From Streptomyces cavernicola (GTDB taxonomy: Bacteria; Actinomycetota; Actinomycetes; Streptomycetales; Streptomycetaceae), in NCBI RefSeq assembly GCF_029968035.1, contig NZ_JASCIQ010000038.1:21652-85651 (forward strand): a DNA stretch of 64,000 nt, read 5' to 3'. The stretch's first letter is position 1, and each line of letters opens with the position of its first letter. Positions 33,643-44,323 of the stretch are shown in pieces. The notes below the pieces were generated by a model. It did no database searches and had not been told where the DNA came from. It saw nothing but the letters and a program-made list of their open reading frames with translations. The position numbers were made by a program, and so were the translations under genes.

Positions 33643-34505
33643 GGGGTGCCCTTTCTCAACTGGTTGATCATGGCCACGGACTCCGCTTGAGAGAGCGCTA
33701 CGGCCTGAAGTTGATGGTAGGCCGTCAGCATGGGCACTACGGAAGTAAGTTCGCGATCGAAGTGGCCCTGCGTCTGAGATTCCGCATAGCACATGACGGA
33801 CCGGTCGGCCAGGGTCAGCAGGTTGACCGGCAGTGTGAACGGACGACGCTCACCTATGTTGAACGGGGCGATCTGAAGCATGGTGTTCGGTCTGTCCGCG
33901 AATTCGACCAGCCGCTCAAGCTGTGCGTCCATGACCTCGTCGCCGCCGACCCACCTGCGGATGCAGCTCTCGTCCATCACCACCATCACCATCGGTGGGC
34001 GAGCCCGCTCCAGTGCGGCTTGACGCTCTGCGAGGAACGCGATCCGCTCGGCGGCTTGCTCGGGTGAGATGGAACCCCGTTGCGCGACGCAGTTCGTCAG
34101 GACACCCGTGTACTCCGGCGTCTGCAAAAGGCCAGGGACGACCCCAATGTCGTACAGCCGGAGCTCGACCGCTCTTCCTTCGTAGCCGACGTACTCAGGA
34201 AAGCCCTCAAGAAGTGTCCCGTTCCTGAGTTCGCTCCACGCGCGTTCGAAGGATTCCGGGGTGCCCGTGTAGCCGAAGACGGAGTCGATGCTGCGCGAAA
34301 ACCGCAGAGTTGGCGGCTTCAGACCAGTTTCGACGGCGGATATGTGTCTGCCCGAGTAGCCGATCTGCGCTGCGAGTTCGTCCTGCTTCCAGCCGCGCGC
34401 CTCGCGTGACTTGCGCAGGCGGGCTCCGCAGGCCGCGGCCGGGTTCGCGTCGGGGATCAACTTTTTGATGTTCCAATGTGCTTTCCAGTAAGGAACGTTG
34501 AAGAC
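33639..34505 (-). CDS. Helix-turn-helix regulator with DUF5753 (Scr1 family)
   Basis: 288 aa from GTG 34505. XRE helix-turn-helix at about residues 25-85 (LRKSREARGWKQDELAAQIG, SGRHISAVETGLKPP), then the DUF5753 domain with its typical LYDIGVVPGLLQTPEYTGVL and MDESCIRRWVGGDEVM motifs. Coupled to the DUF397 gene downstream. Divergent from a pair of small genes at 34568. An upstream GTG at 34550 would add 15 residues. Confidence 0.9.
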   Translation of the reverse strand, partial: VFNVPYWKAHWNIKKLIPDANPAAACGARLRKSREARGWKQDELAAQIGYSGRHISAVETGLKPPTLRFSRSIDSVFGYTGTPESFERAWSELRNGTLLEGFPEYVGYEGRAVELRLYDIGVVPGLLQTPEYTGVLTNCVAQRGSISPEQAAERIAFLAERQAALERARPPMVMVVMDESCIRRWVGGDEVMDAQLERLVEFADRPNTMLQIAPFNIGERRPFTLPVNLLTLADRSVMCYAESQTQGHFDRELTSVVPMLTAYHQLQAVALSQAESVAMINQLRKGTP

Positions 34506-34567
34506 ACGCCTGACCCTAGGCCAGTCTGAAGCCCTCGGTAGCGGAATCACTACAGAGAGGCAGAACT

Positions 34568-34801
34568 ATGTGTGCGGACCACATGAGTACCCCGGAAATC
34601 GGTGTGCTTTTATGGGATATCCGGCGGGATCGACTCGGTGAATTCCGGGGTGTCTGCAGTGGGCGCTGGTATCTGCGGCCTCCGCGGGGCGGGCGGGAGT
34701 GGGATGTCGATCCCGGGGATGTGCAGCCGGCCGAGCCGGGGGAGCGGTTGCGGGCCGAGAACGCTCGGGCCAATTCCCGGAGTCGGGGTGAAGTGCTGTG
34801 A
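34568..34801 (+). CDS. Small Streptomyces-type protein paired with HTH/DUF397 system
   Basis: 77 aa with GAGAGGCAG upstream. Sequence IGVLLWDIRRDRLGEFRG, then WYLRPPRGGREWDVDP, is typical of small proteins encoded divergently from Scr1-type regulators. No catalytic motif. The stop overlaps the next start (GTGA), so the two are coupled. Confidence 0.75.
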   Translation: MCADHMSTPEIGVLLWDIRRDRLGEFRGVCSGRWYLRPPRGGREWDVDPGDVQPAEPGERLRAENARANSRSRGEVL

Positions 34802-35004
34802 GTGCGCCCGGACTTGCGGATGCCGAAGCCGCGCGGGACGAACTGGCCGCGGCGCTCTCGAAGGTGGGCATCACCTTGCCCTCATTGGGGCTCGATCCCC
34901 TGTCGTACGGCGGCGAACTCGCCGTGCCCCTCGTCGAGTTGGGGCGCTGCAACGCCTCCACCGCACGCGCTCTCGCGGCCGCGCTCCGGCAGGAGCGGAA
35001 CTGA
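34798..35004 (+). CDS. Small helical protein, second of a coupled pair
   Basis: 68 aa from a GTG overlapping the previous stop. DAEAARDELAAALSKVGITL, then PSLGLDPLSYGGELAVPLVE and LGRCNASTARALAAAL. Commonly found next to Scr1-like regulators and DUF397 genes. Function unknown. Confidence 0.75.
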   Translation: MSAPGLADAEAARDELAAALSKVGITLPSLGLDPLSYGGELAVPLVELGRCNASTARALAAALRQERN

Positions 35005-35206
35005 GCCATCGGCTCCCCATGGCGACCGAATCGGGTCAGGGTCGCACCCCGTTCGAACCGAACCACGATCTCTGGGGGCGTAAGTCCATTGTCCAGGCTC
35101 CGAGAGCCGCCTGTCACCGTTCTTCGGAATGATCTTTATGCCCGACTTGCGGCTCTAGGGTTGCCGTCGACGGGCACAACACAACGACGCAAGCAGGGAG
35201 TTGGGC

Positions 35207-35710
35207 ATGGCCCACGACGTTGCCGCGCTGGCGGCGGAACTCATCGACATGGCCGCGGCCGACCACCGGGCCTCCGTCCTGGCGAACAGTGACGACCCGG
35301 CCGAGCAGTTGGAGTGGCGGCGGCTGACCGTGCGGCACGGCGACCGGCTGGCCGAGGTCATGGCCGAGTACGGCTGGCCGACGGCGGAGTCGGTCGGCGA
35401 GGAGGCCGCGCGCGGGGCGTGGCTGATCGCCCAGCACGCCGACCGGCAGCTCGACGTGCAGCGGTGGGCTCTGCGGCTGATGGAGCAGGCCGTCTCGGCG
35501 GGCGCGGCGGGACCGCGCGAGCTGGCCTTTCTGCGGGACCGGACGCTGGTCAACGAGGGCCGCAAGCAGGTCTACGGCACGCAGATCGCCGGCGTGCGGG
35601 AGGGGGCGCCGGTTCCGTGGCCCTGCGAGGAGCCGGAGCGTATGGACGAACTCCGCGCGGCATCCGGCATCGAGCCGTTCGCCGAGTACGTCGCCCAGTT
35701 CGCGATCTGA
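35207..35710 (+). CDS. DUF6624-type protein
   Basis: 167 aa from ATG 35207 with GGGAG upstream. Helical, with YGWPTAESVGEEAARGAWLI, QHADRQLDVQRWALRLMEQA, then YLRDRTLVNEG-like LRDRTLVNEGRKQVYGTQI, which is the recurrent core of this family (the AWLIAQHAD and QxYGTQ motifs). Biochemical role not known. It converges on a GNAT gene across an AT-rich hairpin. Confidence 0.75.
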   Translation: MAHDVAALAAELIDMAAADHRASVLANSDDPAEQLEWRRLTVRHGDRLAEVMAEYGWPTAESVGEEAARGAWLIAQHADRQLDVQRWALRLMEQAVSAGAAGPRELAFLRDRTLVNEGRKQVYGTQIAGVREGAPVPWPCEEPERMDELRAASGIEPFAEYVAQFAI

Positions 35711-35739
35711 CCCCACCCCCCCCAGCCCAGAAGCACCCC

Positions 35740-35774
35740 GATTTTTTGATGTCACACTGAGACACAAAAAAATC
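35740..35774. terminator. Bidirectional AT-rich hairpin terminator
   Basis: GATTTTTTGATGTC and GACACAAAAAAATC form a near-perfect stem with two mismatches around a 7-nt loop. T-tracts occur on both strands, unusual for this GC-rich genome, and it lies between converging genes ending at 35710 and 35805. It fits a classical intrinsic terminator working in both directions. Confidence 0.7.
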
Positions 35775-35804
35775 CGACCCACCCGACCCCGGCCTCGGCC
35801 GCCC

Positions 35805-36347
35805 TCAGCCCCGGCGGGCAGGGACCTCGAAGACGAGTTCCAGGCCGTCCTCCTCGTCCCACTGCTCTCCGACCTCGACGAAGCCGAAGCCCGCGATCGT
35901 GGCCAGGGAGGCCGCGTTGTCGGGGGCGATCGCCGCCCGCACGGTCGTGACCTCGGGTTCGGCTGCCGCGCGGCGCAGCAGCTCGGCCAGCGTGGCGCGG
36001 GCGTACCCCCGGCGGCGGAAGTCGGGGGCGACGGAGTAGCCGACCTCGACCATGCCCGCCGCGTCGGGCGGCCCATGGAACCCGGCGTGCCCGACGACCA
36101 GGCCTTCGTCGCCGACGACCGCCTGCCGCACCATCCACCGCGCACCGCCGGGGTCGGCGGCCATCTGGTCGAGCCGGAACCGCCACAGCCAGCGGGCCGG
36201 GTCGGTCATGAAGTACTCGGTCAGGGGGACCCCGGCGATCCGGGCGGCTCCGGCCAGGTCCCCGTCGAGCAGGGCCGACATCGCGCCGCCGGACAGCTCG
36301 GCCAGGCGGACACGCTTCCGGGGCCGAGGGGTGGTTTCGTCTGCCAT
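35805..36347 (-). CDS. GNAT-family N-acetyltransferase
   Basis: 180 aa from ATG 36347. GNAT core: MVEVGYSVAPDFRRRGYARA with acetyl-CoA-binding R-R-x-G-x-A, then IAPDNAASLATIAGFGFVEV. The N-terminal 45 residues (RVRLAELSGGAMSALLDGDL, LAGAARIAG) match the common Streptomyces GNAT variant that starts with a small helical cap. Acceptor unknown. Confidence 0.85.
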   Translation of the reverse strand: MADETTPRPRKRVRLAELSGGAMSALLDGDLAGAARIAGVPLTEYFMTDPARWLWRFRLDQMAADPGGARWMVRQAVVGDEGLVVGHAGFHGPPDAAGMVEVGYSVAPDFRRRGYARATLAELLRRAAAEPEVTTVRAAIAPDNAASLATIAGFGFVEVGEQWDEEDGLELVFEVPARRG

Positions 36348-36415
36348 CCGCGGATGCTCGGCGATCGCCCCGACGGGTGTCCAGCGAATTCCGAGCGCCC
36401 CGGCGGACAGACCTC

Positions 36416-37588
36416 CTACCGCCCCAGCACCACCGTCCCAGAGGAGCAGAACCAACCCCCCGTGCCCGAAGCCACCGCAAGCGCCGGAAGGCTGCCGTCC
36501 GGCTTGCGGACCTGGCCCTCACCCGCCTCGCCGCGCAGCTGCCGTACCGCCTCCACCAGGAGGAACAAGCCGCGCATGCCCGGGTGTTGGGCCGAGAGCC
36601 CGCCGCCGTCGGTGTTCACCGGCAGCTCCCCGTCCCGCAGCAGCCGCCCCTTCTCCACGAACGCGCCGCCCTCGCCCTTGGCGCAGAAGCCGAGGTCCTC
36701 CAAGGTCACGAGGGTCATGTACGTGAAGGCGTCGTAGATCTCCGCGACGTCGATCTCGTCGGGCCGTACGCCCGCCCGCTCGAAGGCGAGCCGCCCGCTC
36801 ACCGCCGCCGGGGAGACCGTGAAGTCGTCCCACTCGGACATCGTGGTGTGCGAGACGTGCTCGCCCGAACCAAGGACCCAGACAGGGGACTTGGCGCAGT
36901 CCTGAACCAGGTCCTCGGCGACCAGGAGGACCGCCGCGCCCCCGTCGCTCCGTATGCAGCAGTGCAGCTTCGTGAACGGGTCCGCGATCATCGGCCCCGC
37001 CAGGACGTCGTCCACGGTGATCGGCTCGCGGAACATCGCGTCGGGATTGTGCGCCGCGTTGGCCCGCGCCTGCACGGCGACCTCTGCCAACTGCTCGATG
37101 GTCGTGCCGTATTCGTGCATGTGGCGGCGCGCGGCCATCGCGTACTTGGAGATCAGCGTGTGCCCGTACGGGACCTCGAACTGGAGCGGGCCGCGCGCGC
37201 CGAAGGACAGATTGGAGGTGCGGCGCTTCGCCTTGATGTCGGCGCGGGCGGTGGAGCCGTAGACGAGCAGCACGGCGCGCGCGTGCCCGGCGGCGATGGC
37301 CTCGGCGGCGTGCGCGGCCATGACTTCCCAGGTGGAGCCGCCGACGGAGGTGGAGTCGACCCAGGTCGGCTTCAGGCCCAGATACTCGGCGACCTCGACG
37401 GGCGCGAGCGTGCCGAGCCCGGCCGAGGCGAAGCCGTCGATGACGCCGCGGTCGAGCCCCGAGTTGGCGAGGGCGCGGCGGGCCGCCTGGGCGTGCAGGG
37501 CGTAAGGGGTGGCGTCGTCGACCTTGCCGCAGTCCGAGAGCGCGATGCCGGCGACGGCGACCTTGCGTGGAGTGGAGGCTGAGGACAT
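36416..37588 (-). CDS. Thiolase-like lipid-transfer protein (SCP-x type)
   Basis: 390 aa. Thiolase superfamily, lipid-transfer/acetyl-CoA-acetyltransferase subgroup: GIALSDCGKVDDATPYALHA, STSVGGSTWEVMAAHAAEAI in place of the classical nucleophile Cys, FEVPYGHTLISKYAMAARRH, and C-terminal AEIYDAFTYMTLVTLEDLGF with GFCAKGEGG. The usual active-site Cys of true thiolases is replaced (SVGGST), as in SCP-x retro-aldolases. Operator 37593-37607 lies 4 bp upstream of the ATG and leaves no room for a ribosome binding site, so the mRNA may be leaderless. Confidence 0.9.
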   Translation of the reverse strand: MSSASTPRKVAVAGIALSDCGKVDDATPYALHAQAARRALANSGLDRGVIDGFASAGLGTLAPVEVAEYLGLKPTWVDSTSVGGSTWEVMAAHAAEAIAAGHARAVLLVYGSTARADIKAKRRTSNLSFGARGPLQFEVPYGHTLISKYAMAARRHMHEYGTTIEQLAEVAVQARANAAHNPDAMFREPITVDDVLAGPMIADPFTKLHCCIRSDGGAAVLLVAEDLVQDCAKSPVWVLGSGEHVSHTTMSEWDDFTVSPAAVSGRLAFERAGVRPDEIDVAEIYDAFTYMTLVTLEDLGFCAKGEGGAFVEKGRLLRDGELPVNTDGGGLSAQHPGMRGLFLLVEAVRQLRGEAGEGQVRKPDGSLPALAVASGTGGWFCSSGTVVLGR

Positions 37589-37592
37589 AGAT

Positions 37593-37607
37593 CTGACGGT
37601 ACATCAG
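37593..37607. promoter_or_regulatory. Operator palindrome abutting the thiolase-like start codon
   Basis: CTGACGGTACATCAG; with flanks, ATCTGA and TCAGAT are perfect 6-bp arms. It ends 4 bp from the ATG at 37588, so a bound repressor would cover the transcription and translation start. Confidence 0.75.
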
Positions 37608-37665
37608 ATATGGCTCGGGGTAGCAGGGCTCCGACCTCTGTGCATCTGGCAGTCGCCGCCCTAAC

Positions 37666-37680
37666 ATGACGGCCCGTCAG
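37666..37680. promoter_or_regulatory. Operator palindrome upstream of acyl-CoA dehydrogenase
   Basis: ATGACGGCCCGTCAG; the inner arms TGACGG/CCGTCA are perfect. It is 46 bp upstream of the dehydrogenase start at 37727. With the previous site it serves the divergent promoter pair. Confidence 0.73.
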
Positions 37681-37726
37681 ATCGGAGGTCGGTACCGTAC
37701 CCGCCTCCGAGGGGAGGAGCCTGCCG

Positions 37727-38932
37727 ATGGACGCCGCCTTCACCGCGGAGCAGGACGAGATCCGGCGCGCCCTGCGCGAACTCGTCGCCAAGCGCTGCGG
37801 CCCGGACGAGGCCGCGGCCGCGGCCCGCACACCCCAGGGGTACGACACCGCGCTCTGGCAGACCCTCGCCGAGCAGCTCGCCCTGCCCGGCCTCGCCGTC
37901 CCCGAGGAATTCGGCGGGGCCGGGGGCACGACCACCGAACTCGCCCTGGCCGGTGAGGAGATGGGGCGCGCCCTCGCGCCGAGCCCCCTGCTCGCCAGTG
38001 CCGTGCTCGCCGCCCCGCTCATCGCCCGCCTCGGCACCGAGGAGCAGCGCCGCACCCACCTGCCCGACCTCGCCGCGGGCCGCACCACCGCCGCCCTCGC
38101 CCTGCCCGGCGCCTCCCTGGCCACCGCGCTCGGCCTCGCCGGGGACGGCACCGGCGACTGGGCGGGCGGCGGCCGCGCCGGCGGCGTCCAGGCCGGCTCC
38201 GGCAGCGAGGGCTGGCGGCTCTACGGGCAGGCCGAGCAGGTCCTCGACGGGCACAGCGCCGACCTGCTCGTCGTCGCCGCCCACACCGGCGGCTTCGCCC
38301 GCTCCCGCACCCTGCTGTTCCTCGTACGCGCCGACGCCCCCGGAGTCGTCGCCGTACGGCGGACCGTGCTTGACGAGACCCGACCGCAGGCCCGCGTCGA
38401 ACTGCGGGATGCGCAGGCCGAGTTGCTGGGCGTCGACGACGCGCCGGCGGTGGCCGATGCCCTCGCCGCGACCGGCGACGCCGCGGCCGCCGTCCTCGCG
38501 GCGGAGGCCGCGGGCGCGGCCGAGGCGGCACTCGCCAGAACGGTCGAGCAGACGCGCGAGCGCGAGCGGTCCGGGCGCGCGGGCTCCTTCCGGGCGGCCA
38601 GGAACCGGCTCGCGGACGTGTACGTGACCGTCCAGGCGGCCCGCTCCGCGGCGTACTACGCGGCGCTGGGTGAGGGCGCGGCCGCCGACGGGGCCCGGCG
38701 GGGCGGTGCGCTCGCCCTCGCCCAGGCGCTGGAGGCGCTGCGTGCCGCGTCGACCGAGGCCGTCCAGCTGTCCGGCGGTGACGGCGGCGGCGACGGCTCG
38801 ACCTGGGAGGACGCCGCGCACCGCTACTTCAAGCGGGCCGCGGGCGACGAGCTGCTCTTCGGGCCCGTGCACCGGCTCCGCGAGCAGGCGGCGGAACGGG
38901 CGGGGCTCTTCGGCGCGGAGGTGGCGGTCTGA
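37727..38932 (+). CDS. Acyl-CoA dehydrogenase family protein
   Basis: 401 aa with GAGGGGAGGAG upstream. N-terminal helical domain (MDAAFTAEQDEIRRALREL, LALPGLAVPEEFGGAGGT) and C-terminal helical domain (VEQTRERERSGRAGSFRAAR, ARSAAYYAALGEG) are present. The middle domain is partly replaced by a Gly-rich insertion (TGDWAGGGRAGGVQAGSG at about residues 142-160), and the QFG motif after the arginines is degenerate (RSGRAGSF). It may be a partner or specialised subunit. The stop overlaps the next ATG (TGATG). Confidence 0.85.
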   Translation: MDAAFTAEQDEIRRALRELVAKRCGPDEAAAAARTPQGYDTALWQTLAEQLALPGLAVPEEFGGAGGTTTELALAGEEMGRALAPSPLLASAVLAAPLIARLGTEEQRRTHLPDLAAGRTTAALALPGASLATALGLAGDGTGDWAGGGRAGGVQAGSGSEGWRLYGQAEQVLDGHSADLLVVAAHTGGFARSRTLLFLVRADAPGVVAVRRTVLDETRPQARVELRDAQAELLGVDDAPAVADALAATGDAAAAVLAAEAAGAAEAALARTVEQTRERERSGRAGSFRAARNRLADVYVTVQAARSAAYYAALGEGAAADGARRGGALALAQALEALRAASTEAVQLSGGDGGGDGSTWEDAAHRYFKRAAGDELLFGPVHRLREQAAERAGLFGAEVAV

Positions 38933-39411
38933 TGTCCGTCGGAACCCGGCTCGTGCAGAAGGTCTCGTCGACCCGCGCCTTCGCGAAGGTCGCGCCCCGC
39001 TTCATCCCCGCCATGGACCGTGCGGTGCACCGGCTCACTCGCGGGAAGGTGCTGCTCAGCTCGCAGATGCTGCCCGGCGTCGTGCTCACCGCGCGCGGCG
39101 CGAAGAGCGGCCTCGAACGCCGTACGCCACTGGCGTGCATGCCGGAGAAGTCCGCCGGTACGTGGCTGCTCATCGGCTCCAACTTCGGCCGCCCCGGCCA
39201 CCCCGCCTGGACGGCGAACCTCCTGGCGCACCCGGAGGTGTCGATCAGCTGGAAGGGCGAGGAAATCCCGGTCAGGGCCCGGCTGTTGGCGGGCGACGAG
39301 CGGGCGCGGGCGTGGGCGGAGGCGTTGCGGTTCTGGCCCCCGTACGCGACGTACCAGGCGCGGGTGGACCGAGAGATCCGCCTCTTCCGCCTGGAGCGCC
39401 GCCCCACCTGA
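38932..39411 (+). CDS. Deazaflavin (F420)-dependent nitroreductase-family protein
   Basis: 159 aa. Ddn/DUF385 split-barrel: GVVLTARGAKSGLERRTPLA, LLIGSNFGRPGHPAWTANLL, AHPEVSISWKGEEIPVRARL and YATYQARVDREIRLFRLE. Family members use cofactor F420 to reduce quinones or activate nitro-drugs. Coupled to the upstream dehydrogenase (TGATG overlap), so it is in the acyl-CoA regulon and could re-oxidise or reduce a pathway intermediate. Confidence 0.9.
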   Translation: MSVGTRLVQKVSSTRAFAKVAPRFIPAMDRAVHRLTRGKVLLSSQMLPGVVLTARGAKSGLERRTPLACMPEKSAGTWLLIGSNFGRPGHPAWTANLLAHPEVSISWKGEEIPVRARLLAGDERARAWAEALRFWPPYATYQARVDREIRLFRLERRPT

Positions 39412-39414
39412 TTT

Positions 39415-39897
39415 TTTTCCCCACCCCACCCCTTCCCGAAAGCCCTCAGCGGACAGCTCGGGGGCTGCGCCCCCGGGCCCCCGCTCCCCGGGGGCGGCAG
39501 CCCCGGCCCCTGCCCGGGGCTGCCGCCCCCGGACCCCGCTTCGGGGCTGCGCCCCGTTCCCCGGTTGTTGTTCGGGTGCGGCCCCGTCGTGGCTGGTCGC
39601 GCAGTTCCCCGCGCCCCTGCCCGGGGCTGCGCCCCTGGACCCCGCTCGGGGGCCGGCCCCCGGAACCCCCGCTCCTCAAACGCCGGAGGGGCTGAATTTG
39701 CCCCGCCCCTCGGATGCGGGATGGGGCCAAGTCGAGTGCCCCGTCAGGGGCGCGGGGAACTGCGCGATCAGCCACGATGGCGTGGAAGCCGAACGCCGGA
39801 CCGGGCTCGGGGTGAAGCCCCGGTTTTTTAGGGGCGCGGGGAACTGCGCGGCCAGCCACGACGGCGCGGGAGTCGAACGACAGCCGGGAGAACGCCG
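39415..39897. repeat. Composite dispersed GC-rich repeat, at least three cores
   Basis: Longest copy of the family: one inverted core near 39598-39618 (CGCGCAGTTCCCCGCGCCCC type) and two direct cores near 39747-39768 and 39831-39850 (GGGGCGCGGGGAACTGCGCG), each followed by a CAGCCACGA(T/C)GGCG tail. CTCAAACGCCGGAGGGGCT lies near 39674, with many CGGGGCTG modules. It fills the gap between the Ddn-like gene and the TetR gene terminator. No gene is present. Confidence 0.75.
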
Positions 39898-39933
39898 AAG
39901 GCGACGGGCCGTTGGAGGACGGCCCGTCGCCTT
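39898..39933 (-). terminator. Strong hairpin terminator of the TetR gene
   Basis: AAGGCGACGGGCCGT and ACGGCCCGTCGCCTT form a perfect 15-bp stem with a 6-nt loop, 38 bp after the TetR stop codon in its transcription direction. Confidence 0.7.
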
Positions 39934-39970
39934 CTTGACAGGATGGGTGGGCAGGGGGAAACCCCTGCGG

Positions 39971-40618
39971 CTACTTCGTGGGCTTCTTGCCGGTGATGCC
40001 CAGATGCACCAACAGCGCCAGATTCGGCTTGAGTTCGGCCTGCTTGACGCCCCAGCTCTGAAAGCCCTTCTGGTGCGAGGCGACCGCCGCGAGCATCGCG
40101 ACGAGCGAGCCGGCCATCGCCGCGGGGCTGACGTCCTTGTCGACCTTGCCCTTGGACTGCAGGTCCTTGACCGTGTCCGTAAGGGAGTTGGTGACGGAGT
40201 TCAGGATCTTCATCCTGATCTTGTAGAAGCGCTTGTCGCCCTCGGCCGCGCCGAGATCCACCACGCGCAGGATCGCGTCGTTCTTGCGCCAGAAGTCCAG
40301 GAAGCCGTCGACCAGCTCCTGCGCCGCCAGCCAGCCGGACTTGCCGACCCAGGACCGCTCGGCGAGCACATCCGTCAACCCCGCGCCCTCGGCGGCCATT
40401 TGCTCGGCGATCTCCAGGACGGCGCCCTCGACGTCCGGGAAGTACTGGTAGAAGGTCGCGGGCGAAGTCCCGGCCTTACGGGCGACATCGATGACCTTGA
40501 CGTCCCGGTACGGCGAAGAACTGAGCATCTCGCTGAGGCAGTCGAGCAACTTCTGCCGCGTCGCCTGACCGCGTCGTCCGGCAACACGGCCGTCGACGGT
40601 GCGTACTTGTCCTGTCAT
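39971..40618 (-). CDS. TetR-family transcriptional regulator
   Basis: 215 aa. Helix-turn-helix at about residues 18-65: GQATRQKLLDCLSEMLSSS, VIDVARKAGTSPATFYQYFP. The C-terminal ligand domain is helical and ends KQAELKPNLALLVHLGITGK. It is upstream of and divergent from the VOC protein and afsK genes, as its likely ortholog is in S. coelicolor. A degenerate form of the window-wide operator overlaps its start codon, making it the leading candidate for the regulator of the acyl-CoA genes (inference). No good ribosome binding site; possibly leaderless. Confidence 0.9.
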   Translation of the reverse strand: MTGQVRTVDGRVAGRRGQATRQKLLDCLSEMLSSSPYRDVKVIDVARKAGTSPATFYQYFPDVEGAVLEIAEQMAAEGAGLTDVLAERSWVGKSGWLAAQELVDGFLDFWRKNDAILRVVDLGAAEGDKRFYKIRMKILNSVTNSLTDTVKDLQSKGKVDKDVSPAAMAGSLVAMLAAVASHQKGFQSWGVKQAELKPNLALLVHLGITGKKPTK

Positions 40619-40626
40619 GCCGTCAG
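40612..40626. promoter_or_regulatory. Degenerate operator over the TetR start codon
   Basis: CTGTCATGCCGTCAG differs from the consensus at one arm position and in the GC after the arm. It overlaps the ATG at 40618. Weaker than the other sites and possibly chance; consistent with autoregulation. Confidence 0.4.
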
Positions 40627-40776
40627 CTTACCGAGGGGTGATCGGAGCGCGATTCGGCCGACTGCAAATGGGGCGGATGGTCGGGAAGGCCCCGCCGCAG
40701 CCCCTCTGTGTGGGCTCGCCCGTATCTGGACACAGTCTTACGTTGAGGGGGAAAGCTCCCGAGAAAGGGCGGGCTC

Positions 40777-41574
40777 ATGGCAGACACCCCGGTGGCCGGT
40801 TTCGCGGAGGGCGTCCCCTGCTGGGTCGACGCGCAGCTGCCCGACGTCGAGGCCGGCAAGCGGTTCTACGGCGCGCTCTTCGACTGGACCTTCGAGGACA
40901 GCACGAGCCCGGAGCAGGGACGGTACGCGCAGGCGTACAGCGAGGGCCGTGCGGTGGCGGCTCTCGCGCCCAAGCGGGACGGCCGCATGCCGACGGTGTG
41001 GAACGTGTACTTCGCGACCCCGGACGCGTACGCCCTCGCCCGCCGGATCAGGGCCGAGGGCGGGCAGGTCGTCACGGAGCCGACGCCGGTCGGGCCGTTC
41101 GGCACCGTCGCGCTGGCCGCCGACCCGGAGGGCGCCGTCTTCGGCCTCTGGCAGGGCGGCACGCGCCCCGGCTTCGAGAAGCGCGGCGAGCCGGACTCCT
41201 TCTGCTGGACCGAGGTGTATTCGAGGGACAAGGCGCTCGTCGACCCTTTTTACGAGGCGGTCTTCGGGTACGGCGGCGCGGATCTGGCCGACGCTGGCGA
41301 CCAGTTCCGCACCTGGTCGCCGGTCGGCTCCCCGCCGGGCCCGGACACCGCGATCGGCGGCCGCTCCCTGGTCACCGGACAGTTCCCGGCCGAGATGCCC
41401 GCCCATTTCCTGGTCTATTTCAACGTCACGGACTGTGACGCCGTCGCCGCCGCGGCCAGACGCCTCGGCGGCCGGCTGCGCGCCGAGCCGTTCGACATCC
41501 CGTACGGGCGGATGGCCGTCGTCGTGGACGATCAGGGCGCTGTCTTCGCCGTACTGCAGGACCCCGAGGCGTAG
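40777..41574 (+). CDS. kbpA: VOC-family protein, probable AfsK-binding protein KbpA
   Basis: 265 aa made of two glyoxalase/VOC half-domains: residues about 10-120 (GVPCWVDAQLPDVEAGKRFY, GALFDWTFED) and about 140-262 (SFCWTEVYSRDKALVDPFYE, AVFGYGGAD). Annotated relatives are called hydroxylases. In S. coelicolor the gene just upstream of afsK encodes KbpA, which binds AfsK and inhibits its autophosphorylation; position, strand and size fit, so I name it kbpA with reservation. It starts 158 bp from the divergent TetR gene. Confidence 0.75.
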   Translation: MADTPVAGFAEGVPCWVDAQLPDVEAGKRFYGALFDWTFEDSTSPEQGRYAQAYSEGRAVAALAPKRDGRMPTVWNVYFATPDAYALARRIRAEGGQVVTEPTPVGPFGTVALAADPEGAVFGLWQGGTRPGFEKRGEPDSFCWTEVYSRDKALVDPFYEAVFGYGGADLADAGDQFRTWSPVGSPPGPDTAIGGRSLVTGQFPAEMPAHFLVYFNVTDCDAVAAAARRLGGRLRAEPFDIPYGRMAVVVDDQGAVFAVLQDPEA

Positions 41575-41860
41575 GAAGCAGGCGCGGGAAACGGTCCTCG
41601 AACGGCCCGGTTACTGTCACGTACCGGCAGCGAAGGTGAAGGGAAATGACCGGATATCTCCTTGAATGAGCGAGGCATCCCGATTCGCCCTCTGGTTCGC
41701 AACCATCGCCCAGTACCGGAAGAATCGGGGTGCGTGCCGCCGCCGCGGCTCCTTGGTGAGACGCTGACCGGAAGCGGTTTGCACGCTCGGTCGGTTCGTA
41801 CGCGGCTCATGCGACGCACAAGCGATACGTCGCGGTCTCGTACGGGGAGGTGGCAGGCAA
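41575..41860. other. Gene-free upstream region of afsK
   Basis: 286 bp between kbpA and afsK, less GC-rich than its surroundings. Contains no supported gene. A ribosome binding site GGGGAGG lies 12-18 bp before the afsK GTG. A promoter for afsK is expected here but I cannot place its elements with confidence. Confidence 0.45.
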
Positions 41861-44297
<2,437 letters not shown>

Positions 44298-44323
<26 letters not shown>

